59,510 nt of DNA from RCIO01 sp035555795 (GCA_035555795.1 DATMGE010000047.1:1-59510), one strand, 5' to 3'; counted from the first letter of the stretch, positions 43,513 to 52,145 are shown. Translations and numbers: made by a program. The notes: a model not told the origin generated them from the sequence alone.

Positions 43513-43541
43513 ATGCGCCGCCCGGCTGCAGGGCGGCGCAT
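43513..43541 (-). terminator. Intercistronic hairpin behind tctC
   Basis: ATGCGCCGCCC-GGCTGCA-GGGCGGCGCAT, a perfect 11-bp stem just after the binding-protein stop. No T-run; partial termination or 3' stabilisation is likely. Confidence 0.6.
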
Positions 43542-43546
43542 GCGGT

Positions 43547-44527
43547 TCACTGCTTCTCGATGCCGATCTCGGGGAACAGCTTCTCATATTTGTCGAGATC
43601 GGAGGCGATGATCGCCTCAAGTTCATCCGGCCCCTGGGCCGCAATGAGGAGGCCCGACTTTTCGTAGAGCGCGATGACTTCCGGCTCCTTCAACGCTTCC
43701 ATCAGTGCGCCATGCAGCTTGTCGACGATCGGCTTCGGGGTGCCGCCCGGCGCCATGAACCCGATCCAGGTGTTCACGCCGACGCCGGGAATGGTTTCGG
43801 CGATGGTCGGCACGTCGGGCATCTTCTCGTAGCGCTCGTCCTCGGCCAGCGCCAGGATCCGCAGCGCGCCGCTTTCCGCATGCGGCAGCACCGCCGGAAG
43901 CGTGCCGAAGCTGACGGGAATATGACCGCCGACCAGATCGGCGATGGCAGGACCGCCGCCGGGATAGGGAACGTGGACCATGTCGAGGCCGGCTTCCTTG
44001 TTCATCACCTCGCCATTGATGTGATGGGCGGAGCCGATGCCGGCGCTGCCGAACTTCACCTTGCCCGGATTGGCCTTGGTGTATTCGACGAGCTCGGCGA
44101 CCGTCGTGACCGGCAGGGACGGATGCACGACCAGCGCCATCAGCGTCGTCGCCGCCAGCGAGATCGGGGTCAGGTCCTTCTGCGGATCGTAGGGGAGATC
44201 CTTGAACATGTGCTTGTTCATGGAAATCGATGGATTCACCGTCCACAGCAGCGTGTAGCCGTCCGGCTTGGCGCGCGCGACATAGCCCGTTCCGACATTG
44301 CCGCCCGAGCCCGGACGGTTGTCGATGACGACCGGCTGGCCCAACAGTTCCGTCATCTTCGGCACCAGCGCGCGGGCCGAGACATCGGTCGACCCGCCGG
44401 GCGGGAAGGGCACAACGATCGTGATCGGCTTGTCGGGGTAGTTTTCCTGTGCATTTGCGGCAAAGGCGACTGCCAGGGCGCCAGCCGCGAAAGCCATCCG
44501 CGCCAGGGCGCGATGAATGGTCCTCAT
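43547..44527 (-). CDS. tctC: Bug/TctC solute-binding protein
   Basis: 326 residues with a signal peptide (MRTIHRALARMAFAAGALAVAFA, cleavage after ANAQE). Bug signatures YPDKPITIVVPFPPGGSTDV, VIDNRPGSGGNVGTGYVA and KPDGYTLL are present. Shares an operon with the second TctAB and an ACMSD-type decarboxylase, and so supplies ligand to that transporter. Behind it lies a strong hairpin. Confidence 0.92.
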   Translation of the reverse strand: MRTIHRALARMAFAAGALAVAFAANAQENYPDKPITIVVPFPPGGSTDVSARALVPKMTELLGQPVVIDNRPGSGGNVGTGYVARAKPDGYTLLWTVNPSISMNKHMFKDLPYDPQKDLTPISLAATTLMALVVHPSLPVTTVAELVEYTKANPGKVKFGSAGIGSAHHINGEVMNKEAGLDMVHVPYPGGGPAIADLVGGHIPVSFGTLPAVLPHAESGALRILALAEDERYEKMPDVPTIAETIPGVGVNTWIGFMAPGGTPKPIVDKLHGALMEALKEPEVIALYEKSGLLIAAQGPDELEAIIASDLDKYEKLFPEIGIEKQ

Positions 44528-44572
44528 GTCACTCCTCCTTTGACATTATGCCTGCCGAAATCTCTCCTCCAC

Positions 44573-44596
44573 CTCCCGCCGTCGGCGCGGCGGGAG
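44573..44596 (-). terminator. Hairpin between decarboxylase and tctC
   Basis: CTCCCGCC-GTCGGCGC-GGCGGGAG, 8-bp stem between the decarboxylase stop and the tctC start. It may adjust relative expression of the two. Confidence 0.45.
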
Positions 44597-44601
44597 AGAG
44601 T

Positions 44602-45585
44602 TCAGAGCCGGAATATCCGGCGGGCATTCTCGCCCTTGACCTTTTCGCGATACGATGCCGGCAGCGCGTTGACGCGTCCCAGCACGCCGGCCATGTCGCC
44701 GATCGTGTGGGGATAGTCGGAGCCGTACATGACATTGTCCTGGCCGCCGATGTCGATGCACATCTGCAGCGCCTCCTGCCGGTAGGCGATGGCGTCGTAA
44801 TAGATCTGGCGCATATAGGTGCTGGGCGCGCGCGAGATCTTCTTGCGCCGCGCCGGATCCATCTCGAAGCAGCGGTCGAGGCGGCCGATGATGTAGGGCA
44901 GTGCGCCGCCGGCATGGCTGGCGATGATCTTGAGGTTCGGATAGGTGTCGAAGAAGCCGTCGAAGATCATCCGGCCGACCGCCAGCGACGTGTCGAACAT
45001 GAAGCCGATGGAGCCCGTCAGGCTGTGCTCCTCCAGGTCCATCTGCTCGTAGCCAGGCGGCGTGGTGGGGTGGATCAGCACCGGCAGACCGTGGGCGTCG
45101 ATCGCCTTCCACACCGGCGCGAAGGCCGGATCGGTCAGCGAGCGGCCGTTGATATTGGCCAGCACCATCACGCCGACAGCGCCATTGGCGACGCCGCGCT
45201 CCAGCTCCGCCACCGCCATGTCGGGATATTCCCACGGCACCGACACCATCCAGCGGATGCGGTCGGGATGATCCTTCTGGGCGCGCGCCATGTCGTCATT
45301 GACCACGCGCGCGGCGCGCAGGCTCACCTCGGGCGTGCCGAAGAAGCAGTTGGGCGCCGTCAGCGTGACGATGGCGATGTCGACGCCGGCCTTGTCCATG
45401 GCCGCGATGCGGATGTCGTAGTCGAAATGGCCCGGCTGGGGCATCAGGAAGCGAGCGCCCTCGGACAGGATTTCCGTCCGGCCGTCGACGCCGATGCGCT
45501 TCGAGTAGCGCGGCGCCCCCTCGTTCATCAGGATGTCGAAATATTCCTGGCTGAACATATGCGTATGTACGTCGATCACCGGCAT
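44602..45585 (-). CDS. ACMSD-type amidohydrolase-2 family decarboxylase
   Basis: 327 residues, closely related to the protein at 9443-10435. H7-T-H9, LIHPTTP, SHAGGALPY and YGSDYPHTIGD hold the metal-ligand residues. Most family members decarboxylate aromatic or dienoic acids. It is encoded directly downstream of TctA and upstream of a Bug protein, so it is likely to act on the transported acid or its product. A duplicated decarboxylase linked each time to a Bug protein is notable. Confidence 0.85.
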   Translation of the reverse strand: MPVIDVHTHMFSQEYFDILMNEGAPRYSKRIGVDGRTEILSEGARFLMPQPGHFDYDIRIAAMDKAGVDIAIVTLTAPNCFFGTPEVSLRAARVVNDDMARAQKDHPDRIRWMVSVPWEYPDMAVAELERGVANGAVGVMVLANINGRSLTDPAFAPVWKAIDAHGLPVLIHPTTPPGYEQMDLEEHSLTGSIGFMFDTSLAVGRMIFDGFFDTYPNLKIIASHAGGALPYIIGRLDRCFEMDPARRKKISRAPSTYMRQIYYDAIAYRQEALQMCIDIGGQDNVMYGSDYPHTIGDMAGVLGRVNALPASYREKVKGENARRIFRL

Positions 45586-45603
45586 TTGCGGTTCTCCTGG
45601 GGG

Positions 45604-47124
45604 TTAGACTTCCTGCTCGAAGGCGATCTTGGCGCGGCCGCGCATGCGGTTCGCATAGGCGGTCCAGCAGGCCCACAGGACGAGGCCGATCGACAGGACC
45701 AGCAGCGTGCCGCTGACGGGGCGCTGGAACAGAGCCGTCCAATCGCCGCCCTCCAGCAGCATGGCGCGGCGGAAATGCTCCTCCATCATCGGGCCGAGAA
45801 CGAAGGCGATCAGCAGCGGCGCGGGCTGGAAGCCGCAGACCCTGAGCACGAAGCCGACGACGCCTATGACGAAGGTGACTACCACGTCGAAAGCATTGAG
45901 ATTGACGCTGTAGGAGCCGATGCAGATGAAGACGATGATCATCGGATACATCAGCTTGTAGGGGATTTGCAGGAACTTCACCCACAGGCCGATCAGCGGC
46001 ACGTTGAGGATCACCAGCATCACATTGCCGATGAAGAAGCTGGCGATGAGGCTCCAGAACAGTTCCGGATGGTCCGCCATGAGGCGCGGCCCCGGCGTGA
46101 TGCCGTGCAGCATCAGCGCGCCGATGATGAGCGCCATGGTGGCGCTGCCGGGGATGCCCAGCGTCAGCGTGGGAATGAATGAGGTCTGCGCCGCGGCATT
46201 GTTGGCCGTTTCGGGCCCGGCCACACCCTCGATCGCGCCGCTGCCGAAACGCTCCGGCTGGCGCGAAACCTTCTTCTCCAGCGCGTAGCTCAGGAAGGAG
46301 GCGAGCGTCACGCCGGTGCCCGGCAGCGTGCCGAAGACGGTGCCGACACCGCTGCCGCGCACGATCGGCCAGACCGAACGGCGGACGTCGTCGCGGGTGG
46401 GGAACATCTCGCGGAAGCGGACCTTCTGGATCACCTGCCCCTTCTCGTTGCTCAGCACCGAGGCGATGATCTCGGTGACGCCGAAAAGGCCCATCGCCAT
46501 GGCGATCAGGTCGATACCGTCATAGAGCTCGAAGAAGCCGAGGGTGAAGCGTGGCGTGCCGGTGTTCAGGTCCGTGCCGATCGTGCCCAGGAGCAGGCCC
46601 AGCACGACCATGGCGACGCCCTTGAGCGGCGTGCCCTGCGCCACGGTGGCCGCAGCAAGAACGCCGAGCACCATCACGGCGAAATATTCCGCCGGCCCGA
46701 AGGAGAGCGCCACGGCCGAAAGCACGGGCGCGAAGGCGATGAGGACGACGATGCCGATGACGCCGCCGATGAAGGAGCCCGCCGCCGTCATCATAAGGGC
46801 GACGCCGGCGCGGCCCTGCCGCGCCATGGGATGGCCGTCGAGACAGGTTACGGCCGAAGAGGTCTCGCCCGGCAGGTTGAGCAGGATCGAGGTGATCGAA
46901 CCGCCATACTGGCTGCCATAATAGACGCCTGCCAGCATCACCACCGCCGAGGTCGGCTCAATGTAGAAGGTGATCGGCAGCAGAAGCGAGATCGCGGCAA
47001 GCCCGCCGACGCCAGGCAAGACGCCGATGAAAGTGCCGAGCGAGACGCCCACGAAGCAATAGAACAGATTCTGGAGGCTCAGCGCCGAAGCGAAGCCCAT
47101 CGCGAGATTGGAAAGCAGATCCAT
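45604..47124 (-). CDS. tctA: TTT transporter large membrane subunit TctA (second copy)
   Basis: 506 residues, about 12 membrane helices, with GVLPGVGGLAAISLLLP, TLPGTGVTLASFLSY and LGIPGSATMALIIGALMLHGI. Similar to the first TctA but not identical, so it probably has a different substrate. It overlaps tctB by one base. Main subunit of the transporter supplied by the binding protein at 43547-44527. Confidence 0.93.
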   Translation of the reverse strand: MDLLSNLAMGFASALSLQNLFYCFVGVSLGTFIGVLPGVGGLAAISLLLPITFYIEPTSAVVMLAGVYYGSQYGGSITSILLNLPGETSSAVTCLDGHPMARQGRAGVALMMTAAGSFIGGVIGIVVLIAFAPVLSAVALSFGPAEYFAVMVLGVLAAATVAQGTPLKGVAMVVLGLLLGTIGTDLNTGTPRFTLGFFELYDGIDLIAMAMGLFGVTEIIASVLSNEKGQVIQKVRFREMFPTRDDVRRSVWPIVRGSGVGTVFGTLPGTGVTLASFLSYALEKKVSRQPERFGSGAIEGVAGPETANNAAAQTSFIPTLTLGIPGSATMALIIGALMLHGITPGPRLMADHPELFWSLIASFFIGNVMLVILNVPLIGLWVKFLQIPYKLMYPMIIVFICIGSYSVNLNAFDVVVTFVIGVVGFVLRVCGFQPAPLLIAFVLGPMMEEHFRRAMLLEGGDWTALFQRPVSGTLLVLSIGLVLWACWTAYANRMRGRAKIAFEQEV

Positions 47125-47645
47125 CAGAACAGGTCCAACTCAAATGCCGGCATGGAGAGGCCAAGTCCGACCGTGAAGACGAGCCAGGCGAAGATCGAGA
47201 GAGCCACACCAAGGATGAAGGCGGTGGAGATCCGCAATTCAGGGTCGGCAAAGGAGGAAACGAGCACCGCCGCCATCACCGCGGGCATGAGGCCGAAATA
47301 GCGGATGCCGATGGCGAAGGCGAGGACGCTCAGGCTGATGGCGATGAGCGGGCGCCACGGCACATCGATACGCTCCGCCGCGCCCCGGGCGCCCTGCAAT
47401 GCCAGGCCGGCGCCGAGCAGCGTGCAGATGGCGGACAGGACGAAGGGGAAATAGCCGGGCCCCATGCTCGTGGCCGTGCCCAGAGCCATGCCCCATGCGC
47501 GGATCCCGAACCACAGGCCGAAAGCCAGTATGATCAGGCCGCCGACCAGTGTTCCCACATCGGGTGAGACCAGTTCGGGTTCGGCCGAATCGCCAGCCGA
47601 ATTGGTCTCCGCTCCCGCGCCTGAAGCGCGGCCAAGCTCGCTCAT
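47124..47645 (-). CDS. tctB: TTT transporter small membrane subunit TctB (second copy)
   Basis: 173 residues with four hydrophobic helices and the GTATSMGPGYFPF motif. First gene of an operon tctB - tctA - decarboxylase - tctC - SDR - MmgE/PrpD. The promoter upstream is of the shared GTTTGACAGG type. Confidence 0.87.
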   Translation of the reverse strand: MSELGRASGAGAETNSAGDSAEPELVSPDVGTLVGGLIILAFGLWFGIRAWGMALGTATSMGPGYFPFVLSAICTLLGAGLALQGARGAAERIDVPWRPLIAISLSVLAFAIGIRYFGLMPAVMAAVLVSSFADPELRISTAFILGVALSIFAWLVFTVGLGLSMPAFELDLF

Positions 47646-47699
47646 GGTGACCTCCCTGTCATGCGGGCAAACGGCTCCCCCCGTGCCCGCGATCAGGTC

Positions 47700-47730
47700 A
47701 GACTAGCATGCGATGTTTTCCTGTCAAACA
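47700..47730 (-). promoter_or_regulatory. Shared-type promoter of the second TTT operon
   Basis: On the minus strand TTGACA (47727-47722), a 16-nt spacer and TAGTCT (47705-47700), 55 nt before the tctB start. The -35 lies in TGTTTGACAGG. TGTTT-N7-AAACA (47714-47730) is an overlapping inverted repeat. Confidence 0.6.
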
Positions 47731-47826
47731 GATCGTTGATATGCAAAACACTTTCGCCCTGCCGTAACTACGTCGTCGCGAAAGTGTTTTCTCCTGCCTG
47801 TAAATTCAGCAGGCATCGCCGCCGCT

Positions 47827-48684
47827 TCACGGCCGCCGGAAGCCGGTCGGCCCGCCATAGAGATAGGCGATGCGGTCGACGGCCTCGCGTAGACCCTCCC
47901 TGGCGACGCTCATCGTGTGTCCATTGGCGTGGATGATGTTTTCGCCGTCCAGCATGATCGCCACATGCCCCTTCCAGAAGACGAGGTCGCCGCGCCGCAG
48001 TCCGGCAAAGCCGTCTTCCGGCACCAGCGCCTCACCCAGCCGCGCCGCCTGCATGTCGGTATCGCGCGGCGCGTCCCGGCCGGTCATGCGCATGGAAAGC
48101 TGCACCAGTCCCGAGCAATCGATGCCGAAGGCGCTCGCGCCGCCCCACAGATAGGGCGTGCGCTCCAGCGTCTCTGCGATGGCCACATAATCGTCGGCCA
48201 CGTCGCCGGCTGGCCGCAGATGGGCGGCGATCATATGACCCCCGCCGGCCAGCGCCGTATAGTGCGTGCCGCGCCGCTCGGACATGCCGCTCACATTGAC
48301 GCTGGACCCGAGCGACAGCACCGAGCGGCGCGGCGACTTCAGGTCGTCCGACCAATAGACGAAGCTGCGCGGCGCGGCCACGACATGCGTGGCCTGCGGC
48401 TCCGCCGCCGCAAGCGCGGCCTCGGTGACATAGCCGACATAGGAGTCGTGCGCGGCCTGAATCCAGGCCCAGCCGTCCCTGCGCTCAAAGACAGACACCG
48501 CGTCTCCCAGCAGAAGCTGCGTGTCGATCCCCGCGCCCTCATCCGGCGCTGGATGGAGATCGGCCACCGGCACGGCGATCCGGGCAGGCGCGCCTTCGAC
48601 ATAGCGGGCCGCCTCCACCTGCCCGCGCAGCGCCGCATCGGCGAGGTCGGGCCGGAAGGCGGCAAGGCGGCGATCCAGCGTCAT
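47827..48684 (-). CDS. NlpC/P60 family peptidase with SH3 domains
   Basis: 285 residues. N-terminal SH3-like repeats (about 55-150: LLLGDAVSVFERRDGWAWIQA, VVAAPRSFVYW) and a C-terminal NlpC/P60 domain with catalytic Cys in FGIDCSGLVQ and His in GHVAIMLDG. Such proteins cut peptidoglycan stem peptides (gamma-D-Glu to meso-DAP). No signal peptide is seen, so a cytoplasmic recycling role is likely. The ATG overlaps the MarR stop by four bases, a cluster conserved with leucyl aminopeptidase in rhizobia. Confidence 0.88.
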   Translation of the reverse strand: MTLDRRLAAFRPDLADAALRGQVEAARYVEGAPARIAVPVADLHPAPDEGAGIDTQLLLGDAVSVFERRDGWAWIQAAHDSYVGYVTEAALAAAEPQATHVVAAPRSFVYWSDDLKSPRRSVLSLGSSVNVSGMSERRGTHYTALAGGGHMIAAHLRPAGDVADDYVAIAETLERTPYLWGGASAFGIDCSGLVQLSMRMTGRDAPRDTDMQAARLGEALVPEDGFAGLRRGDLVFWKGHVAIMLDGENIIHANGHTMSVAREGLREAVDRIAYLYGGPTGFRRP

Positions 48685-49070
48685 GGTCTCATATCCTTGG
48701 CCTGGCGGATAATGGCATCGCCGAAGCGCTCCACGAACAGCGCCCCGTCCACCGTGCGCCCGATCAGCACATTGCGCCTGTCGCTCTCGTCGGAATGGCG
48801 CTGAAGCAGGCCGAGCGCGCCCATCGTGTCGAGCGCGCGGGTGATGACCGGCTTGCTCACCCCCAGTCGCTGCGCCAGCCCGCGCACGGTATGCGGAGGC
48901 GGGTCGAGATAGACGCTGAGCAGGATGGCGAACTGGCGCAGCGAGAGGTCGGGCCGGCCCGCCTGCACCTCGTCCAGCGACACGCGCTGCCACAGGCGCA
49001 GAGCTTCGGAAGGACCGGGGTCAGCCATCATCGCGGCGGGATTCCGCATTTCGTTTCGGTAGCGTTCCAT
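48681..49070 (-). CDS. MarR family transcriptional regulator
   Basis: 129 residues with a winged helix: LSLRQFAILLSVYLDP, HTVRGLAQRLGVSKPVITRALDTMGALGLL and HSDESDRRNVLIGRT (wing). MarR proteins repress target operons and are released by small ligands. It lies between leucyl aminopeptidase (upstream) and NlpC/P60 (downstream) in one transcript. Possible autoregulation of this cluster; it may also act elsewhere. Confidence 0.88.
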   Translation of the reverse strand: MERYRNEMRNPAAMMADPGPSEALRLWQRVSLDEVQAGRPDLSLRQFAILLSVYLDPPPHTVRGLAQRLGVSKPVITRALDTMGALGLLQRHSDESDRRNVLIGRTVDGALFVERFGDAIIRQAKDMRP

Positions 49071-49093
49071 TCAACGCGCTGGCGGCGGCCGTT

Positions 49094-50485
49094 TCAAGCC
49101 CTTGGCTTGTAGCGCCGCGCCAGCATGTCGGCCAAGGCGCGGATCGCCTGCGCCTCGCCGCCGACAGTCACATGCGGCCGCTCCACCGGGCTCCAGCCGA
49201 AAACATCGAAATGCACCCATTTGCGGCCCTGCCCGACGAAGCGGCGCAGGAACAACGCCGCCACGATGGCGCCGGCGAAACCGTCCGCATTGACATTATT
49301 GATATCGGCGATGCGCGAGGAATAGCGGGTGTCATAGCCGTCCCAGAGCGGCAGCCGCCACAGCGGATCGGCCGCGCGCGCCGCCGCGCCGGCGATCTCG
49401 GCGGCCAGATCGTCGTCGTCGGTGAAGAAGGGCGGCAGGTCGGGGCCGAGTGCGACCCGCGCGGCACCGGTCAGCGTCGCCATGTCGATCAGCAGGTCGG
49501 GCGCGTCCTCATCGGCATAAGCGAGCGCGTCGGCGAGGATCAGCCGGCCCTCCGCATCCGTATTGCCGATCTCGACGGTCAGCCCCTTGCGGCTCGCCAA
49601 CACGTCGCCCGGACGGAAGGCGTTGCCGGCGATCGCATTCTCCACCGCCGGGATGAGCACGCGCAGGCGCAGGTCGAGCCCGAGCGCCATCACGATCGCG
49701 GCGAGGCCGAGCACATTGGCAGCGCCGCCCATGTCCTTCTTCATCAGCAGCATGTTGCTCGGCGGCTTGATGTCGAGCCCGCCGGTGTCGAAGGCGACGC
49801 CCTTGCCGACCAGCGTGACCTTCGGCGCGCCCTCGCGGCCCCAGCTGAGGTCGATGAGCCGCGGCGCGTCGCTGGAGGCTCGGCCGACCGCATGGATCAT
49901 CGGGAAATTCCGCTCCAGCAGGTCGTCGCCGACAATGACGTCGACGGCAGCGCCATGGCGGTGCGCAAGATCGCGCGCAGCCTGCTCGATGTCCGCCGGC
50001 CCCATATCGTTGGTCGGCGTATTGATGAGATCGCGGGTCAGGAACACCCCTTCCGCCAGCGCCCGCACCCGCGTCGTGTCCACGCCCTCGGGCGCGGCGA
50101 ACGAGATCTCGGCTCCGGCCTTGCGGCCATAGCGCGTGAAGGCATAGCCGCCCAGCATCACACCCAGCGTCGCCAGCTCCGCCTCCTGCGGGGGGTTGGC
50201 GAAGTGCCAGCTTCCGGCCGGCAGCAGGCGTGCCAGCGCACCCGTGGCGAGCGGCGCGAAACCGCCCCGCTCGACCGCATCGCCGAGGCCGAACAGCGCG
50301 CCGGCGATCCCGCCGCCCTCGCCCGGCACAAGCAGAAACTTGCCCGCTTCGCCCCTGAAGCCGCATGATGCAGCCCATTCGCGGTGGCTTTCGGCAATGG
50401 CGCTATTCATGCCGTCACCTGCAACGAGCCAGACCGGCCGCGAGCCGGCTTCGCGATCATCAATGAGCGTTACGGGCAATTCCAT
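49094..50485 (-). CDS. pepA: Leucyl aminopeptidase family protein (M17)
   Basis: 463 residues with the M17 catalytic site: GKGVAFDTGGLDIKPPSNMLLMKKDMGGAANVLG and NTDAEGRLILADALAYA, which hold the zinc ligands, the Lys and the Arg. It cleaves N-terminal residues from peptides in the cytoplasm. The N-terminal domain (about 1-150) differs from E. coli PepA and is shorter. Together with NlpC/P60 it may recycle cell-wall peptides. Confidence 0.92.
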   Translation of the reverse strand: MELPVTLIDDREAGSRPVWLVAGDGMNSAIAESHREWAASCGFRGEAGKFLLVPGEGGGIAGALFGLGDAVERGGFAPLATGALARLLPAGSWHFANPPQEAELATLGVMLGGYAFTRYGRKAGAEISFAAPEGVDTTRVRALAEGVFLTRDLINTPTNDMGPADIEQAARDLAHRHGAAVDVIVGDDLLERNFPMIHAVGRASSDAPRLIDLSWGREGAPKVTLVGKGVAFDTGGLDIKPPSNMLLMKKDMGGAANVLGLAAIVMALGLDLRLRVLIPAVENAIAGNAFRPGDVLASRKGLTVEIGNTDAEGRLILADALAYADEDAPDLLIDMATLTGAARVALGPDLPPFFTDDDDLAAEIAGAAARAADPLWRLPLWDGYDTRYSSRIADINNVNADGFAGAIVAALFLRRFVGQGRKWVHFDVFGWSPVERPHVTVGGEAQAIRALADMLARRYKPRA

Positions 50486-50569
50486 CCCCTCTTTGCATCT
50501 GCGGAGAGCTTCGTTCTAGCGCGCGGGACCGATCGGCGGGAAGCGCCTTGCAAGCAGGAATATCCGGCT

Positions 50570-51985
50570 TCAGCGGAATACGGCCGTATTGTCGCGTCCG
50601 CCGGCCTTGGCACGATACAGCGCCTGGTCGGCCATGCCGAGCAGAAGTTCGAGCCCCGCACCGGATCGCGCGGCCAATCCGATGCTCACCGTGACGCGAA
50701 TATCGCCGCCTTCCGCGCCGACCGTCATCCGCGAAACGGCCTGCCTCAGGCGTTCCGCGACCGCCAGGGCTTCCTCCGGCGACAACTGAAACAGCACGAC
50801 GACGAATTCCTCGCCGCCCATGCGTCCGAACAGATCGTCAGGACGAAGTTCGCCGGAAACCACCCTGGTGAAGGCAATCAGTACGTCGTCGCCGACCATA
50901 TGACCGTGGCGGTCGTTCACCTGCTTGAAGTAATCGATATCCAGCATCAGCACGGTCACCTGCGGCGTGCCGGTGGAGGACGAAGCCAGCCTTTCGGCGG
51001 CGCGCTCCAAGACGGCGCGGCGGTTCAGGATACCGGTCAGTTCGTCATGGTTTGCCGAATGCGCCAATTGCCGCATCAGATCCATGCGCGCCGAATTGAT
51101 GCTGGCGGCGGTGAGCGGCGCCAATGCCATCAGCGCGATACCCAGCCGCAGCGAAGATATGTCTCGCAGGACATCTCCCTGCATCTTCAGGTCGATGAGA
51201 CCGCTGGATACCGCCACGAGCAACCAGCTGCAGAAAACCAGGGTCAGCACGGCGGTCACGAAAACGGAATAGGACAGTGCGCACCAAAGGAGCGCGGGAA
51301 CGGCGAAGGCGACCGCGCCCGGACCGCCGACGACCACGCCCATGATGACGGAGGCGAGGAGCGCTACCGCCGGCGCCGCCTTGCGGGCAATCTTCGCAGG
51401 CGACGCGCCGATCGTGAACGACCAGTTTTGCGGCACGACGGGAAATGTCAGTATTGCCGGCAGTATGACGAGGCTGTTGACCAGTTCGGTGACAAACCAG
51501 AATTCGAGCCCGGTGAGGAAATCGCGTCCGAAGAGAACGCGTGCGGCGCCGCCGCCGACAAAAGCAGCGACCAGAGCCGCCGTGGCGCAGATGCCGAAGA
51601 GAAAGAGCACCGAGAGCGGCCGGCGCAGCTTCCTGTCGCTTTCCGTCCGCAGGCTGAACAGCAGATATCCCGTGATTGCGCCGGCCATATTGGCGACGGT
51701 GAGCCATATGGTGATGCCGATGTTACCACCCGTCGAAATATCGGCCGCTATATAGCCGAGGAACGCACCCAGCCAGCCGCCGAAATTGGCGAAACGCGGA
51801 CCGCGCACCATCATGCCGAGTAGGAGTGCGTTGGCAGGCCAGAAAGCTGCCAGCGACCCCATCGGCCGGGTGAGGATTCCGAACAGGCAGGCGATGAAGA
51901 CCACCGCGCCGACGCTGAAAGCAGCGATGAGGTGGCTGGCGAGAGGGGTTGTGCCCTCCCGAGGCCCGGCAACTGCATCCAACAC
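50570..51985 (-). CDS. Diguanylate cyclase with N-terminal MASE1-like membrane domain
   Basis: 471 residues. The first 300 residues contain about eight membrane helices of MASE1 type (AAFWPANALLLG is characteristic), then GGDEF (about 310-465) with DELTGILNRR, DIDYFKQVNDRHGH and GGEEF in GRMGGEEFVVVL. RPDD five residues before GGEEF is the inhibitory I-site. It makes cyclic di-GMP from two GTP in response to a membrane signal. GTG start at 51985 with GGAG eight nt upstream. It lies next to the pilus cluster, which cyclic di-GMP often controls. Confidence 0.9.
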   Translation of the reverse strand: MLDAVAGPREGTTPLASHLIAAFSVGAVVFIACLFGILTRPMGSLAAFWPANALLLGMMVRGPRFANFGGWLGAFLGYIAADISTGGNIGITIWLTVANMAGAITGYLLFSLRTESDRKLRRPLSVLFLFGICATAALVAAFVGGGAARVLFGRDFLTGLEFWFVTELVNSLVILPAILTFPVVPQNWSFTIGASPAKIARKAAPAVALLASVIMGVVVGGPGAVAFAVPALLWCALSYSVFVTAVLTLVFCSWLLVAVSSGLIDLKMQGDVLRDISSLRLGIALMALAPLTAASINSARMDLMRQLAHSANHDELTGILNRRAVLERAAERLASSSTGTPQVTVLMLDIDYFKQVNDRHGHMVGDDVLIAFTRVVSGELRPDDLFGRMGGEEFVVVLFQLSPEEALAVAERLRQAVSRMTVGAEGGDIRVTVSIGLAARSGAGLELLLGMADQALYRAKAGGRDNTAVFR

Positions 51986-52047
51986 GCATGCGTCTCCGCG
52001 TTTCCAATCTCTCGCGGATATCTTGCAGCATGCATGATTTCGTTCGC

Positions 52048-52091
52048 GTTAACCGGGCCGCCATTCATGTTAACGAACCGTTAGGGTTAAC
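52048..52091. promoter_or_regulatory. Three GTTAAC sites (CtrA-like) upstream of tadD
   Basis: GTTAAC at 52048-52053, 52069-52074 and 52086-52091. TTAA-N7-TTAG (52070-52084) is one base from the CtrA consensus TTAA-N7-TTAA. The sites lie in the divergent region between the diguanylate cyclase and tadD, so they could act on both. Confidence 0.45.
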
Positions 52092-52145
52092 AGAATATTT
52101 CTCGGGCATCTCAGCGGCGCAGCCGCGCAATCGAGGTTCCGGACC

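Noticed and set aside
41597..44716. Plus-strand ORF of 1039 residues
   Set aside because: It crosses three well-supported minus-strand genes (MmgE/PrpD, SDR, Bug) and their gaps; composition is shadow-like.
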